A DNA stretch of 64,000 nucleotides from Cryptomeria japonica (taxonomy: Eukaryota > Streptophyta > Pinopsida > Cupressales > Cupressaceae), in NCBI RefSeq assembly GCF_030272615.1, contig NC_081412.1, positions 104,832,796 through 104,896,795 on the forward strand, in the 5' to 3' direction. The position numbers and the translations under genes were made by a program. The notes below the pieces were generated by a model. It had not been told where the DNA came from. It did not search any database and saw nothing but the letters and a program-made list of their open reading frames with translations. Below are positions 21,380-31,735 of this stretch, piece after piece (the stretch's first letter is position 1; every line of letters begins with the position of its first letter).

Positions 21380-21868
21380 AAATCCACCAATGATATGACA
21401 AAGGATTTAGTAAAGTTGGCAGAAGGAGTAGATAATGCAGATAGAAAGATCAACTTGTACAAGAAAGTGTACACTGATCAAATTTTTGAATTACTCCCAA
21501 GAGGTTTTGTCAGCCCAACCCAATTAAAGGACAAATAAATATGGCTTAAGGAATTGGAAGCCAAATTGTCACTAAGAATAAAAGGAATTGTTAAATCAGA
21601 GGATGCATCAATATTTGTCAAAACAATTGAGGAGATTGAGAAAATCAAATCTCATTATGGTTTCCTGAATTTAGAGGTCAATAAAATGAGGAATTCTTGG
21701 AAAAGATTAGCCAAGAAAAAAGCAAAAGTGATTAATTTCTCATGGCCTACTGATGAGGTGTATCAAGAATGGACAAGAAAATATGCAATGCTTGATGTGG
21801 AGCAACTAGAAAATGTTGCAACAGAACAACAAGAGGAAGAAGTCGCGGATGTTGAAAGAGACTTGTAA
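21380..21868 (+). pseudogene. Left-hand copy of the 3' end of the G2 LTR ORF
   Basis: This is the duplicate of 34867-35355. The last 104 codons (21554-21868) are open and encode the same basic, helical tail (LRIKGIVKSEDASIFVK, SWKRLAKKKAKVINFSW) with one Met/Ile difference; two other base changes are silent. A TAA at 21536-21538 interrupts the frame upstream where the right copy reads CAA. Conversely this copy reads TTA where the right copy has TAA at 34978. Function unknown. Confidence 0.8.
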
Positions 21869-22806
21869 CCGCATTTGTAAAAGGTTTTGTAACTTCTTCT
21901 TAAGAAGTAATGATTGTAACAAACTCTCCTAGGAAAGTCCGAAGCTATGTGTGCATCCATATTGTTATAAATGGATACCAGGACTAATAGAAGAAGGATC
22001 GCAAGGAATTGTAAGAAAACGCTGCAAAAAATTATCTAAGCTTTTTTCAAGTTTTTGATGGAGAATATTCGAATGTTTTTGTAATACTTTCAAAAGAAAT
22101 ATCAATACACAGACCATTGGTTTTGAGTTTAAACTTTGTGTTGTCTTCAAGTATGTTTGCAAATGTTTACTGTTTCATTTTGAGTAATCTAGGGTTATTC
22201 CTTTTGAATATGGGTTGCAAGGCAATTTTCAATAAATATGTTTCTTAGCTTTTCTCTTTAGGAGGGGAATTAAATACACAGGAATCATTTTTACCAGTAA
22301 ATTCTTTATGGGATACTTTGAATTTTGATGAACATAGCTTAGTCTGGTATGAATAAATTCTTATGTGTGTTAGGCATATATAGGGATCTGCAGAAGCCAA
22401 ACTGATGGAATATGTAGAGATGTCTGATTGTGGAAGCATTGTTTGAACTTAGATGACTCTCTGACCTTGGATAAGGCACTGATATCTATTAAGGTTATCT
22501 TCTATACATCTTGTAGATCAATACTAAACATGAGTATAAGTTTCATTCCTTTGTTTTAGTTAGTTTTAAGGTGATAAGATCCATTGGTTTTCAAACTAGT
22601 TTGTTGTGGATTTATCTTTTAAAAGTGTGAATTCAGTTCACAAAGGTATACCCGCCTGAACTTTGGATAAGTTCGAAGTGTAGAAGGTTAATCAAACCTT
22701 GTCATATGTTGTCCTAAACGTTTCTTTCTCTTTAATCTCTATTCTGCATACAGAGTTATCATATCATTATAAGGATTTTAAAGTGAATCAGATTTTGAGA
22801 ACAACA
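21380..22806 (+). repeat. G2 5' LTR, only its 3' portion
   Basis: Same length (1,427 bp) as its partner 34867-36293, so no net indels. It does not start with TG but inside a coding stretch, right at the end of the G1 LTR. The upstream part of the LTR is therefore missing. It ends AACAACA at 22806. Confidence 0.88.
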
Positions 22807-22810
22807 AAAG

Positions 22811-22828
22811 TGGTGACTCTGCTAGGGA
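22811..22828 (+). other. G2 primer binding site (tRNA-Arg type)
   Basis: TGGTGACTCTGCTAGGGA begins four bases after the LTR end, the same spacing as in G1. It differs from the tRNA-Arg complement at about four positions. A second PBS-like copy, TGGCGACTTT, lies at 23048-23057 in the leader, which otherwise (22829-23412) shows no feature. Confidence 0.75.
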
Positions 22829-23412
22829 GAGTCACAATAAGGATCCAGACGCAGATTTGTCCTTAGATTTATAAGGAAAAATCATTGTGTGTTCGTGGAA
22901 TAGATTTGTGCTTTAGTAAATATAGCAGTGGTGTCTAGAAGTCTCTATTTGGAAGTTGCCTCTATTTTCTTTTGATATATGATTTGGTCTGAAGTTTTGC
23001 AATATTTTATTCAAAGCTTGTTTCCATATTTCCCATAGTCTTGTGGGTGGCGACTTTGATATCTTGGAACCAGTCCTTGTGAAATACATAAAATTCTAAA
23101 AGGGAAGACAAGCATAATGCAAGGAGGAAAAAACACCAGATCATTCATGAAGAAGCATCCTCGTGAAACTTTGCAAGAAGGTTTGCCAGAATAGTCATGA
23201 AGAGGTTAGAAGAGGTCAGTGCTTCAAGAACCATCAAACGCTGCTTGGGTGCAAAAGAATAATAATACCAGTAAGATACCTGATCGACCTATTTATGCAA
23301 AATCTATTTCTTCTTCCAGAGAATCTGAACATGATATATTAGGTTTCCATTATGGATTGTTTGGAAATATAGATAATGCTCATTTTTAAAACAAGATATA
23401 TCTCATGTTAGT

Positions 23413-25206
23413 GTGTCTGTGAGAGATAGGACTAGTTCAAATGCAATCAGACATTCTATTCCTAGAACAATTGATGGAAATATTAGCTTGATTGATATAG
23501 ATCAAGTCAATATATTTGACTCTGAGGAGAATTTCTCTGATGAAGATAAAGTGTCACAAGAAATAGAAGATTTAATTAGGAGGGTTCACCACTTAATCTC
23601 CTTAAGAGCCCAAAAGGAAGCACATAAGGAAAAGGAAATCAAAGAAAAACTAATGGGGAAAGATAGGATTCTTAGGCAGATAGCTGATTTTGAAGTGTTG
23701 GCTAAGGAAAAAGAAAAGAGTGATGAGGAAGGCCCTATGATCAAAGAAATTTTAATCCCTAAGGCTAAGCTAGCATATAGGTCAGTAGTCCAACCAAACA
23801 AGGAAGTACTTAGTGATTCACAGCCTCTTAGGAATAATGTTGATAAAGGGAAGTAGAAATGGGTGGATAATGGAACTGGATCTAGAAATATAGAGGAGAT
23901 TTCTCATAGGCTATCAGCACATGAGAGAGAGATGGAAAGAATGAGGAAGGAAAAGGAGGATCTACAAATGGAGCTAGAGAAAGCTGAGTTGGAAGCAGCT
24001 AATTAGGAAGTTAAAAAAAAAATTAGTTACCTAAAAGCTCCCCCTATCATTTTTCCATTAGATGATCTTAGTAAGCCTTATCCTCAGCAAATTTCCCTCC
24101 CCCCGGTTAAGATTCAGCCTACTGTGCCTGCTAATATAGCATCAGTGAGTCAGATATCTGTGAACAATCAGCATAGCCAAATATCTCAGTCCCCAATTCC
24201 AAAAGTCAAAATGAACATGGGAAACAATAATGTTGCTAACCCTTTTCAAAGGAGACCTATAAATTTGGAATAGTATAGACAATTGTTTTTTGATGGGATC
24301 CTAGGATATCCCAACCATGTTCCTACTGAGCTAAGGGACAGACTCCATAAGTTTGCTGGAAATAATGCAATTAGTGTTGAGGAACATTTAAAATCTTTTG
24401 GGGACCTAATAAATGATTATGAGATAGTGAATGAAGATGTCATAATGAAATTGTTTGTTCAGTCCCTAGTTGATGATGCAAGAGATTGGTACAGAGGTCT
24501 TCAAACTAGTAGCATTGGGTCATGGGAGGACTTTAAGAATTGTTTTCAAGAACAATACGGTGACAAAACAAATGTGAGCTTCATGCTAAATGAATTTAAT
24601 AACATTAGAAAATCTGATAATGAAATGGTCATCGATTTTAATGCTAGATTTCAAAAGGCCATGCATAGATTATATCAAGTGATGAGGTTAGATGATAACA
24701 TGTGTCTAAACACCTATTATAATGCATTTGATTCTAAAATGGCCTATATCTTAAGGCATAAAAATCCACATAACTTGAGGGATGCATTTAGGATTGCCAT
24801 TAATGTGGAAAGCAATAGAAAAGCATCTAGGAAGTTAGGAAGGAGAATAGATGGTAGGTTATGGCAGGAAACAAAACATCAACCTAACAAAGTTGCTAAG
24901 GAGGAAGACAAGATAGAAAAGTTGGTTATTGCCATGAAGGATCTGACTGCCAAGGTAAACAAAAATGATAAGCCTCACTATAACTGGCAAGATAGACCCC
25001 CTAGACTACATGACATGCCTTATAATACCAACTGGAAAGATGGCAAACCCCAAAATGAGAAGCCTAAAATTGCTCAGAATCAGGATACCCCAGATCTCTT
25101 AAAAGGGAAAAATGTCCATAATATAGAAAACACTCCTTGGTGTATTGCTTGTGATGGGCCACATTCTCCTCATTAGTGTGCAGTAGCTCAAGCCCTTGAA
25201 GAGTCC
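23413..25206 (+). pseudogene. gag: G2 Gag, broken
   Basis: One frame runs from 23413 through 25206 with four internal TAG stops (23854, 24004, 24271, 25174). The N-terminal part is charged and helical (MERMRKEKEDLQMELEKAEL, coiled-coil-like). The Gag core is at 24280-24840: FFDGILGYPNHVPTELRD, MKLFVQSLVDDARDWYRGL, FKNCFQEQYGDK and FNARFQKAMHRLYQVMRLDD. Near 25138-25180 CIACDGPHSPH followed by a stop and Cys is the remnant of a zinc knuckle in which TAG replaces the expected Gln. Gag forms the particle shell. Clearly homologous to the G1 Gag. Confidence 0.9.
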
Positions 25207-25728
25207 ATGAGACAAGAAGTTGAGCCTGACATTAACATGTTTGAGACTATTATAGAGAGTGATGAGGAATATATACAAAGTGAATGTACTGATGCGTTGG
25301 ATAATGAAAGGTTTGTTCAAGGACAATTAACACTGGACTGGCATCCTACCTTGAATGTGGTAACAATTGAAGATGAAGAAGTTCATCTTAGAAGGCCTAG
25401 TGAGGAAGAAGTTAAAAATCTCACTGAAGTTGCTATTGCTAAAGCAAAACACAATTACAACTTAAGGAGCACCAAGAAGGACACTGATCAGAGTGAACCT
25501 AGTTCCATGTTCATAAAAGAGGTTACTCAAAAGGGGGCAACAAGTAGTGCTACTACTTTCCCTAAAATTGGTCAAGAAAAGAAGGAACAGGTTAAAGATG
25601 TACCCAAGAGTACAGATGATAAAAGTACCAATGATATACAAGGAGCTGCTACAACAAAAAGGGCAAGTCAGCTTAAGGCAGGATGAGTTAGAGCTAATAC
25701 TGAATTAAGCAGTAGTTCCACATTTGAC
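25207..25728 (+). pseudogene. G2 Gag-protease linker
   Basis: Open from 25207 to 25686 in the same reading frame as Gag. Acidic first half (MFETIIESDEEY), then Lys/Thr/Ser-rich sequence with RSTKKDTDQSEPSS. No catalytic motif seen. In Tat elements this region links nucleocapsid to protease. A TGA at 25684, possibly from CGA, separates it from the protease frame. Confidence 0.7.
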
Positions 25729-26868
25729 ATGGCTCAAGCTCTTACACAAATGAAAGTTACTGTCCCATTAACAGAATTACTAAAAATAAAAGAACATAGG
25801 GATGCAGCCTTGTCTTTGTTTTCTAATATATCTGACAGTGACACAGTCCTACCCACCAGTTCAGCTAAAAATGGAAAGGATCGGGAACTCCAAACCCCAG
25901 AGGTTTATGTTGGAACCACTATTACTCAAGAGCCTTCACAGGTAGATCCTTTTTATGTTACTTTGTTAGTAAATAACTGGCTGAAAAAAAATTGTATGAT
26001 AGATTCAGGAGCTGCTGCTAATGTAATGCCTTATGGTGTTATGAAAGAACTAGGACTATCAGTAACTACTGTATATGGAAAATGTTATGATATGGATAAC
26101 AGGGAAGTACCTGTGATAGGTACAATGAGAGATGTTGAAGTAAAAATAGCAGCATTCCCTGAAGCAACTTACAAAATGGACGTTATTATTACTGACACTA
26201 AACCCCATTATGGTATGTTGTTGTCCAAGCAGTGGGCAAAAGCAGTAGGAGGAAATGTCCAATTAGATTTGTCCTATGCTACCATCCCAATCAATGGGAA
26301 TCAGGTCAAGTTGTACAGAGAACCACGTGCTCCTAGGGTAATTGAAAATGTAGATCCTAGTATGCTCAATTGTATGATTGATGTGGATCTTGATAATTTC
26401 ATACTACAACCAATTTTACCCCAGTTGAAGAATATGGATCCCATTGTGGTCAAATTAGAGTCACAACAACATGGTTTATGGCAGATGTATTTTGATGGAG
26501 CTTGCTGCAAAGAAGGATCTGGAGTAGGGGTTCTTTTTGTGTTTCCATCAGGTATAACTTTTAAGTATTATTTCTTATTGGCTTTCCAATGCACAAATAA
26601 TACTGCAAAGTATGAAGCCCTATTATTAGGGCTTGAAGTTGCAAAAAGGCATGGAATCCAACTGTTGAAAGTTGTAGGGGACTCAGAATTGGTTGTCTCT
26701 CAAGTAAGATCCAAATATGCATCCAAAAATGATATAAAGAGGTATAAACATGCAGTTTGGGATGTCATTGAGCATTTTAGTGCATTTTCTATTAATTAGA
26801 TAGAGAGATCAAAGAATATTATGGCAGACTTTCTCGCTAATTTTGCATTGAAAAATAATGATGCAACA
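25729..26868 (+). pseudogene. G2 protease plus archaeal-type RNase H
   Basis: Protease: CMIDSGAAANVMPYGVMKEL (DSG at about 25999) and, later, HYGMLLSKQWAKAVGG, typical of Tat/Athila proteases. After a linker (ending RVIENVDPSMLN), a second domain starts at about 26476: QMYFDGACCKEGSGVGVLF (Asp), NNTAKYEALLLGLEVAKRHG (Glu), VVGDSELVVSQV (Asp), then a TAG at 26797 and ERSKNIMADFLANFA (fourth Asp). All four RNase H catalytic positions are present. This is the extra (aRH) RNase H known in the Tat lineage. Here it lies before RT, an order I recall for some Tat clades of non-flowering plants but could not check. Confidence 0.88.
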
Positions 26869-28490
26869 CTGACTGGCATCTCCACTGTGGAAATAAAATC
26901 TAGGACTACCATCCCTAATAATGTGTATAATTGGCAAGTTTTTGCTGATGATGAAGATATTCTTAGGTTCATTCAATGTGTTGATGATTATGATAGACAA
27001 AAGATTGATTGCAATGCATTGGTGGAGGTGGTTGACAATAAGGAAACAGTGTTTGGAAATGACTTGGTCCAGTTGGAAACAAATGAGATACCTAAAGGGT
27101 TGGTAGAGCTAGAGAGCATGTTCAATTACAATGACAGTCACTTACATCAGCAGCCTACCACCAAGTTAGAAGAGTTGGAGGAGGTAAACCTGGGGACTAA
27201 ATCATCCCCTAAGTTAGTATACATTGGGAAGAAATTACCCTCATGTTAGAACTAATCTTATTAATTTATTGAAAAGATATAAACATGTTTTTGCTTGGTC
27301 TTATGAAGACCTAAAGGCGTATAGACAAGACCTTTTTCAGCATGAAGTTCCTTTACTTCCAGATGCTAAGCCTTTCAGATAGAAGCAGAGACCTATTAAT
27401 CCCCTATTAGAAACTAAGATGCAGCAAGAATTGACTAAGTTAAGAAAAGGGGGGATTATCAAACCTATAAGACATTCTTCATGGGTCTCCAATTTGGTCC
27501 CAGTAAGAAAGAAAAATGGGGACATTAGATTGTGTCTAGATTTTAGAAATTTGAATGTTGCTTCTTTAAAAGACAACTACTCTTCCCCCAATATGGAAGC
27601 TATGCTACAGAGAGTAACAGGTTGTGATCTTTTGTCCATGATGGATGGTTTTTCAGGATACAATCAAGTGTTAGTGAGGGAATCTGAACAATTCAAAATT
27701 GCTTTCACTACTCCATGGGGAACATATGCCATTTGGATTAAAAAATGTTGGAGCTACATTTCAGAGAGCTATGGATGTAGCCTTCAAAGAATTCATCAAT
27801 ATCATCGTGGTGGTTTATCAAGATGAATTAACTTGCTTCTCTAAAAAGGTCGATGACCACTATGGACATTTGGAAAAGGTATTCAATAAGGCTTTGGAAT
27901 TTGGTGTGTCATTAAATCCCAAGAAGTGTCATTTTGGGGTCACTGAAGGAAAATTATTAGGGCATATTGTTTCCAAGGAAGGGGTAAGAATAGACCCTGA
28001 AAGAATTGAAGCAATAAACAAAGTGCCTAAACCGAAGAATGTTAAAGGTATTCAATCCTTTTTAGGCAAAGTAAATTTTGTTAGAAGATTCATTGCGAAC
28101 TTTGCAAAGATAGTGAAACCCATTGTCAAGTTGCTCAAGAAGGATACCAAGTTTTGTTGGGATCAAGAAGCCTCAAAGGCTTTTGCTGAAATTAAAAAAG
28201 CCATTCAGGAAGCACCAATGTTGAAATCTCTTGATTATAGTAAGCCCTTTTCTCTATTCTCTTTTGCTTCATACCATACAGTAGCTGCAGTGTTGTTACA
28301 ATAAGATAATGAGGGATATGAACATCCCATAGCCTTTTATAGCAAGTCTTTGCAAGCAGAAACCATGGAGAAACAAGCTTATCCTTTAGTTAAAGTTGTC
28401 AAATCTTTCAGGCCATACCTTGTGAATGCAAAAATCACTGCTTATGTCCCACATGCTGCAGTTAAGGATATTTTGTCCCAATCTGAGGTT
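26869..28490 (+). pseudogene. G2 reverse transcriptase and Ty3-type RNase H, broken
   Basis: An acidic linker (26869-27249) leads to RT in another frame: NLINLLKRYKHVFAWSYEDL, then PFR-stop-KQRPINP, in which TAG at about 27379 replaces the Gln of the usual RQKQR. Core motifs are GGIIKPIRHSSWVSNLVPV, GDIRLCLDFRNLN and MMDGFSGYNQ. A small deletion near 27715-27725 shifts frame to MPFGLKNVGATFQRAMD. The active-site YxDD reads YQDE, so it is inactive. Then LGHIVSKEGVRIDPERIEAI and the RNase H start (FSFASYHTVAAVLLQ, TAA at 28302, EHPIAFYSKSLQ). The frame reaches PHAAVKDILSQSEVTGKR and is fused to integrase. Confidence 0.9.
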
Positions 28491-29311
28491 ACAGGAAAAA
28501 GGTGCAGATGGATCATAATAGCCACTAATTATTTTACTAAATGGATTGAAGCTATTCCCACAAGAAGAGCTACAAGTAAAGTTGTCATTGACTTCCTGAT
28601 GGACAATGTTATAACTAGATTTGGAATACCTGCAAAATTAGTAATGGACAATGCCATGAGTTTTAGGTCAGAAGAGTTTGTTGGATTTTGCACCAGTCAT
28701 GGAATAATCATGTCTTACTCCTCACCATATCATCCTCAGGGAAATGGACAAGCTGAATCTAGTAATAAAACCCTCCTAAACATCATCAAGAAAATCCTAG
28801 AACAGAATAAGAGGTCTTGGGATCAAAAGTTGAAATTAGCCTTGTGGGTTGATAGAGTAATAGTCAAGAAGGCCATTGGAATGTCACCTTTTGAACTAGT
28901 TTATGGTACACAAGCTAGACTGCCAGTAAACAATCTTCTTCTAGTTTATAAATTCTTGCAAGTTGAAGATATGGAGCTATCTGAACCTATGGAAAACCAA
29001 ATGATTCAGATAGTGGAAGTGGAAGAGATCAGAGCTCTAGCTCATAAGAGTTATCTGAAGATCCAACTGTAGTCCAAGTACCTTTTTGATAAAAGGACAT
29101 CATTAAGGAAGTTTCAAATTGATGATATTGTTCCTCAATGGAATGCAAGAGGATAGGACAAAGTAAAACACATGAAATTTGAATCATTATGGATTGGCCC
29201 TTTTGTGGTCTATGCTTTAAATGGAAAGGATTCCTATTTTATGAAAAATATGAATGATGAAGTACAGGAATTTCTAGTGCATGGACATTTCCTGAAACAT
29301 TATTTCTCTTG
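28491..29311 (+). pseudogene. G2 integrase core, N-terminus deleted
   Basis: Starts within the catalytic core as RWIIIATNYFTKWIEAIPT; the usual ATDYFTKW has its catalytic Asp changed to Asn. It continues with LVMDNAMSF (second Asp kept) and YHPQGNGQAESSNKTLLNI (Glu kept), then GMSPFELVYGTQARLP. The HHCC finger and the end of RNase H are absent, so a deletion of roughly 1.2-1.3 kb joined the two domains around 28490. TAGs at 29070 and 29153 break the C-terminal part (SKYLFDKRTSLRKFQIDDIV, WIGPFVVYALNGKDSY). No chromodomain seen, as expected for the Tat group. Confidence 0.9.
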
Positions 29312-29670
29312 AATTCCATGCACAGTAGGTCCTTTGTTTGTATATATTTTGTTTGCTTCCTATTGTTTTTGTTTGAATCTGTGTTTTGGTCTATTTCTCC
29401 AGAGTTTCCTAAGTTTCTTGTGTTGACCTTATGATCAACCATCCCTAGTCAGAGCCACTATTATCAGTGTTTAAGAAATGGGTTTTCTTTTCCCATGATT
29501 GGCTAGGTTTTTGAAATTTTGAGTCAGGTATGCTATTAATTGCTTCAAATCTATGTTAGGTATTTAAGGGTTAAGGGTTTTTAGTTTTAATCACTCAAAT
29601 GTCTGATCAAAACCCTCTGGTTTCTATTCCTGCGTTACTTTATTCACTTAAGTAATGGGTCTTGGGATCA
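29312..29670 (+). other. G2 3' non-coding region before LTR
   Basis: Contains the 47-bp block shared with G1 (29417-29463) and AT-rich sequence. The start of the 3' LTR is placed at TG 29671 after GGGTCTTGGGATCA, by analogy with G1. This boundary is tentative because the left LTR lacks the matching part. Confidence 0.5.
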
Positions 29671-29799
29671 TGTGAAGTGTCCCCCCCTATTATTTGCCTA
29701 GGCGGTCATTAAATAATTGTAAAAAGTCTATGCCTTATGTCTTTTTCCTTCTAATGTTGTTGGTTCCAGTAAGTGTCGTGCAACTTTTAGATGAATCTA

Positions 29800-31330
29800 T
29801 GAATTTCGCTATTTCATTAGGCGAAGTTGCAGGTGTGTTAAGCTATGTGAAATATCGAAAGGAAAAAACATGTTCGACTGTGTGTATTAGATCAATTTTA
29901 ATGAGACTCCATCTCGCTTTGAATCTAACGGTTGGCATTGATTCGTGGCCGAAATGAGCGAGTAAATTACCTTTAGTGAAATGGCGAAAAAGGTTTGGCA
30001 GGACCCAGTGGTGAAGACTTTCCCTCGGCTAAAAGGCGATCAAGTTTAAAAGAAATCGATGGCTCTCGTTGTTTCATAGGAGATAGATGCTCACATGTTA
30101 TGCTCTACAAAATAACAAAAGGTTTTTTGGGCTCGGGAAAAAGAGGTTTATAAGAAGCATAACAGATGCATAGGTTCTTGAAGATCTAATGGCTAGCGCA
30201 GTTTCGTAGGAGAAAGATGCTCGAAAGATAGCTCTGCAAAACAGTGAAATGACATGGCATTCCAAGCAAGTAGTCCAGCCGGTTGAGATGGCAAGTAAGA
30301 TAATGACACGTGGCCGAAAATCAAAGTGGTCATGAATTGATTTTAAGGACTAATGGGTGGGTCCACGAAGATGAGTCATGCTGTGGGATAAGAAGTGACC
30401 TGGCAGATACAGGTGGCAAGGATGAGGTGGATCTTGATGTTTTCTCTCAACGAATAAAAAGTTGACATGTCAGTTCGGGAATGACTAGACACTGGGTGGA
30501 TAAAGTTGAGTCAGACAACCCATGTCTATCTTATTCAAGTAGGTTGTTAAGCATCAAGCAAGTTTGATATAATCTAATGGTTCGCGTGTGTTCACGAAGG
30601 TAAGATGCTAGTGTTTTAAGGTCTGGGAAATGGTGAAAGAGCTAGTGGGCCCAAAGAATAGATAAAACATAAAGGTAAAAGAGGATCAACTTTGTTTTGA
30701 TCCAAGGGTTCTCATTGCTTCGTGGCTGCAAATCAACCGAGGATTAAGGCTCGCGAAATGGTGAAAGAGAAAGAGAGGTTCTTCTCAGCATGACGCGGAG
30801 TGACAGCTATTACTTCTTGTAAAGCTTGATGGTGATGTGTTGATTGACATGTAGTTTCAAAAGGTGATTAAGGGCCCGCCAAGGTGTAACCGATGGTTAT
30901 GTAGGAAGTAAGACACATGGTTGACTTTGAAATAAACCTAAAGAGTTTTCCAGGGCTAATGGCTGAGTGCCATGTGGCATTTGTTAACCGGTGAATAAGA
31001 TTGATCCAACATTTCTCATTGTTTCGTGGCCCGAAGATGTAAGCAGATTAACCTTTGCGAAATAGCAAAAAACCGTTAGCCATCAAGATGAGGCACGGTT
31101 AGTGAAAAAGTTGATGGTCCTGGTAGGAGTTAAAGGTCGGGCGGTTAGAGTTCCATCTAATGCTTGGCATAGCTTTGCAAAAGGAAAGTGCTCGAGGGAT
31201 AAAGCTTGCAAAAAGGAAGGAAAAGGAGGTAGGGCCTGATGCAAAGGTAAAGAGGTTAAAATAGTGTAAAGACCAATCAAGTCTCATCTGATCGGACGAT
31301 TGGCGTGATTTCGTTTGGCGAAATTGCTAG
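29800..31330 (+). repeat. Degenerate dyad units in G2 LTR
   Basis: At least six irregular units of about 115-250 bp pair a GTTTCGTGG-like word with a GCGAAATGG-like word, often with AAGATGCTC between them. Clear members lie near 29804, 29930, 30070, 30195, 30590, 30720, 31023 and 31308. The last is a perfect hairpin, ATTTCG-TTTGG-CGAAAT (31308-31324). G1 LTR positions 11900-12150 and 19750-19990 have the same design. Confidence 0.55.
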
Positions 31331-31735
31331 GATGTTATGCTCTACAAAATGGCAAAAGAGAGAAAAGAAAATATACAGGCATGTTATGACCCGTTGGAGT
31401 GAAATTTTTGAATTCTTCTATGAATTCAATTTTGAAAGGACGGCCAAAGCAGGCGGTATCAATGTTGCAGTTAAGAGCCCGACTATCGTATATGATCTCG
31501 CATCAATTCAATAAAGGCATCTTTTTGAAAAATTATTATAGAGAAGCGGTTGCAGAGAAGATTTATTCAGTTGTAGAGCAAATTTATTCAATTGCAAAGT
31601 GGATTTCTTCAAGCCAAAAATAGGTTCTCTTGTACTCTTGCTTGGCAATTACTTGATAGTGTGTTTTAATTGAGGTTTTGATTTGTTATAGAACAGTTGG
31701 GGCTAGTAATTAAATTGCTTGCATAATTGTTTAAG

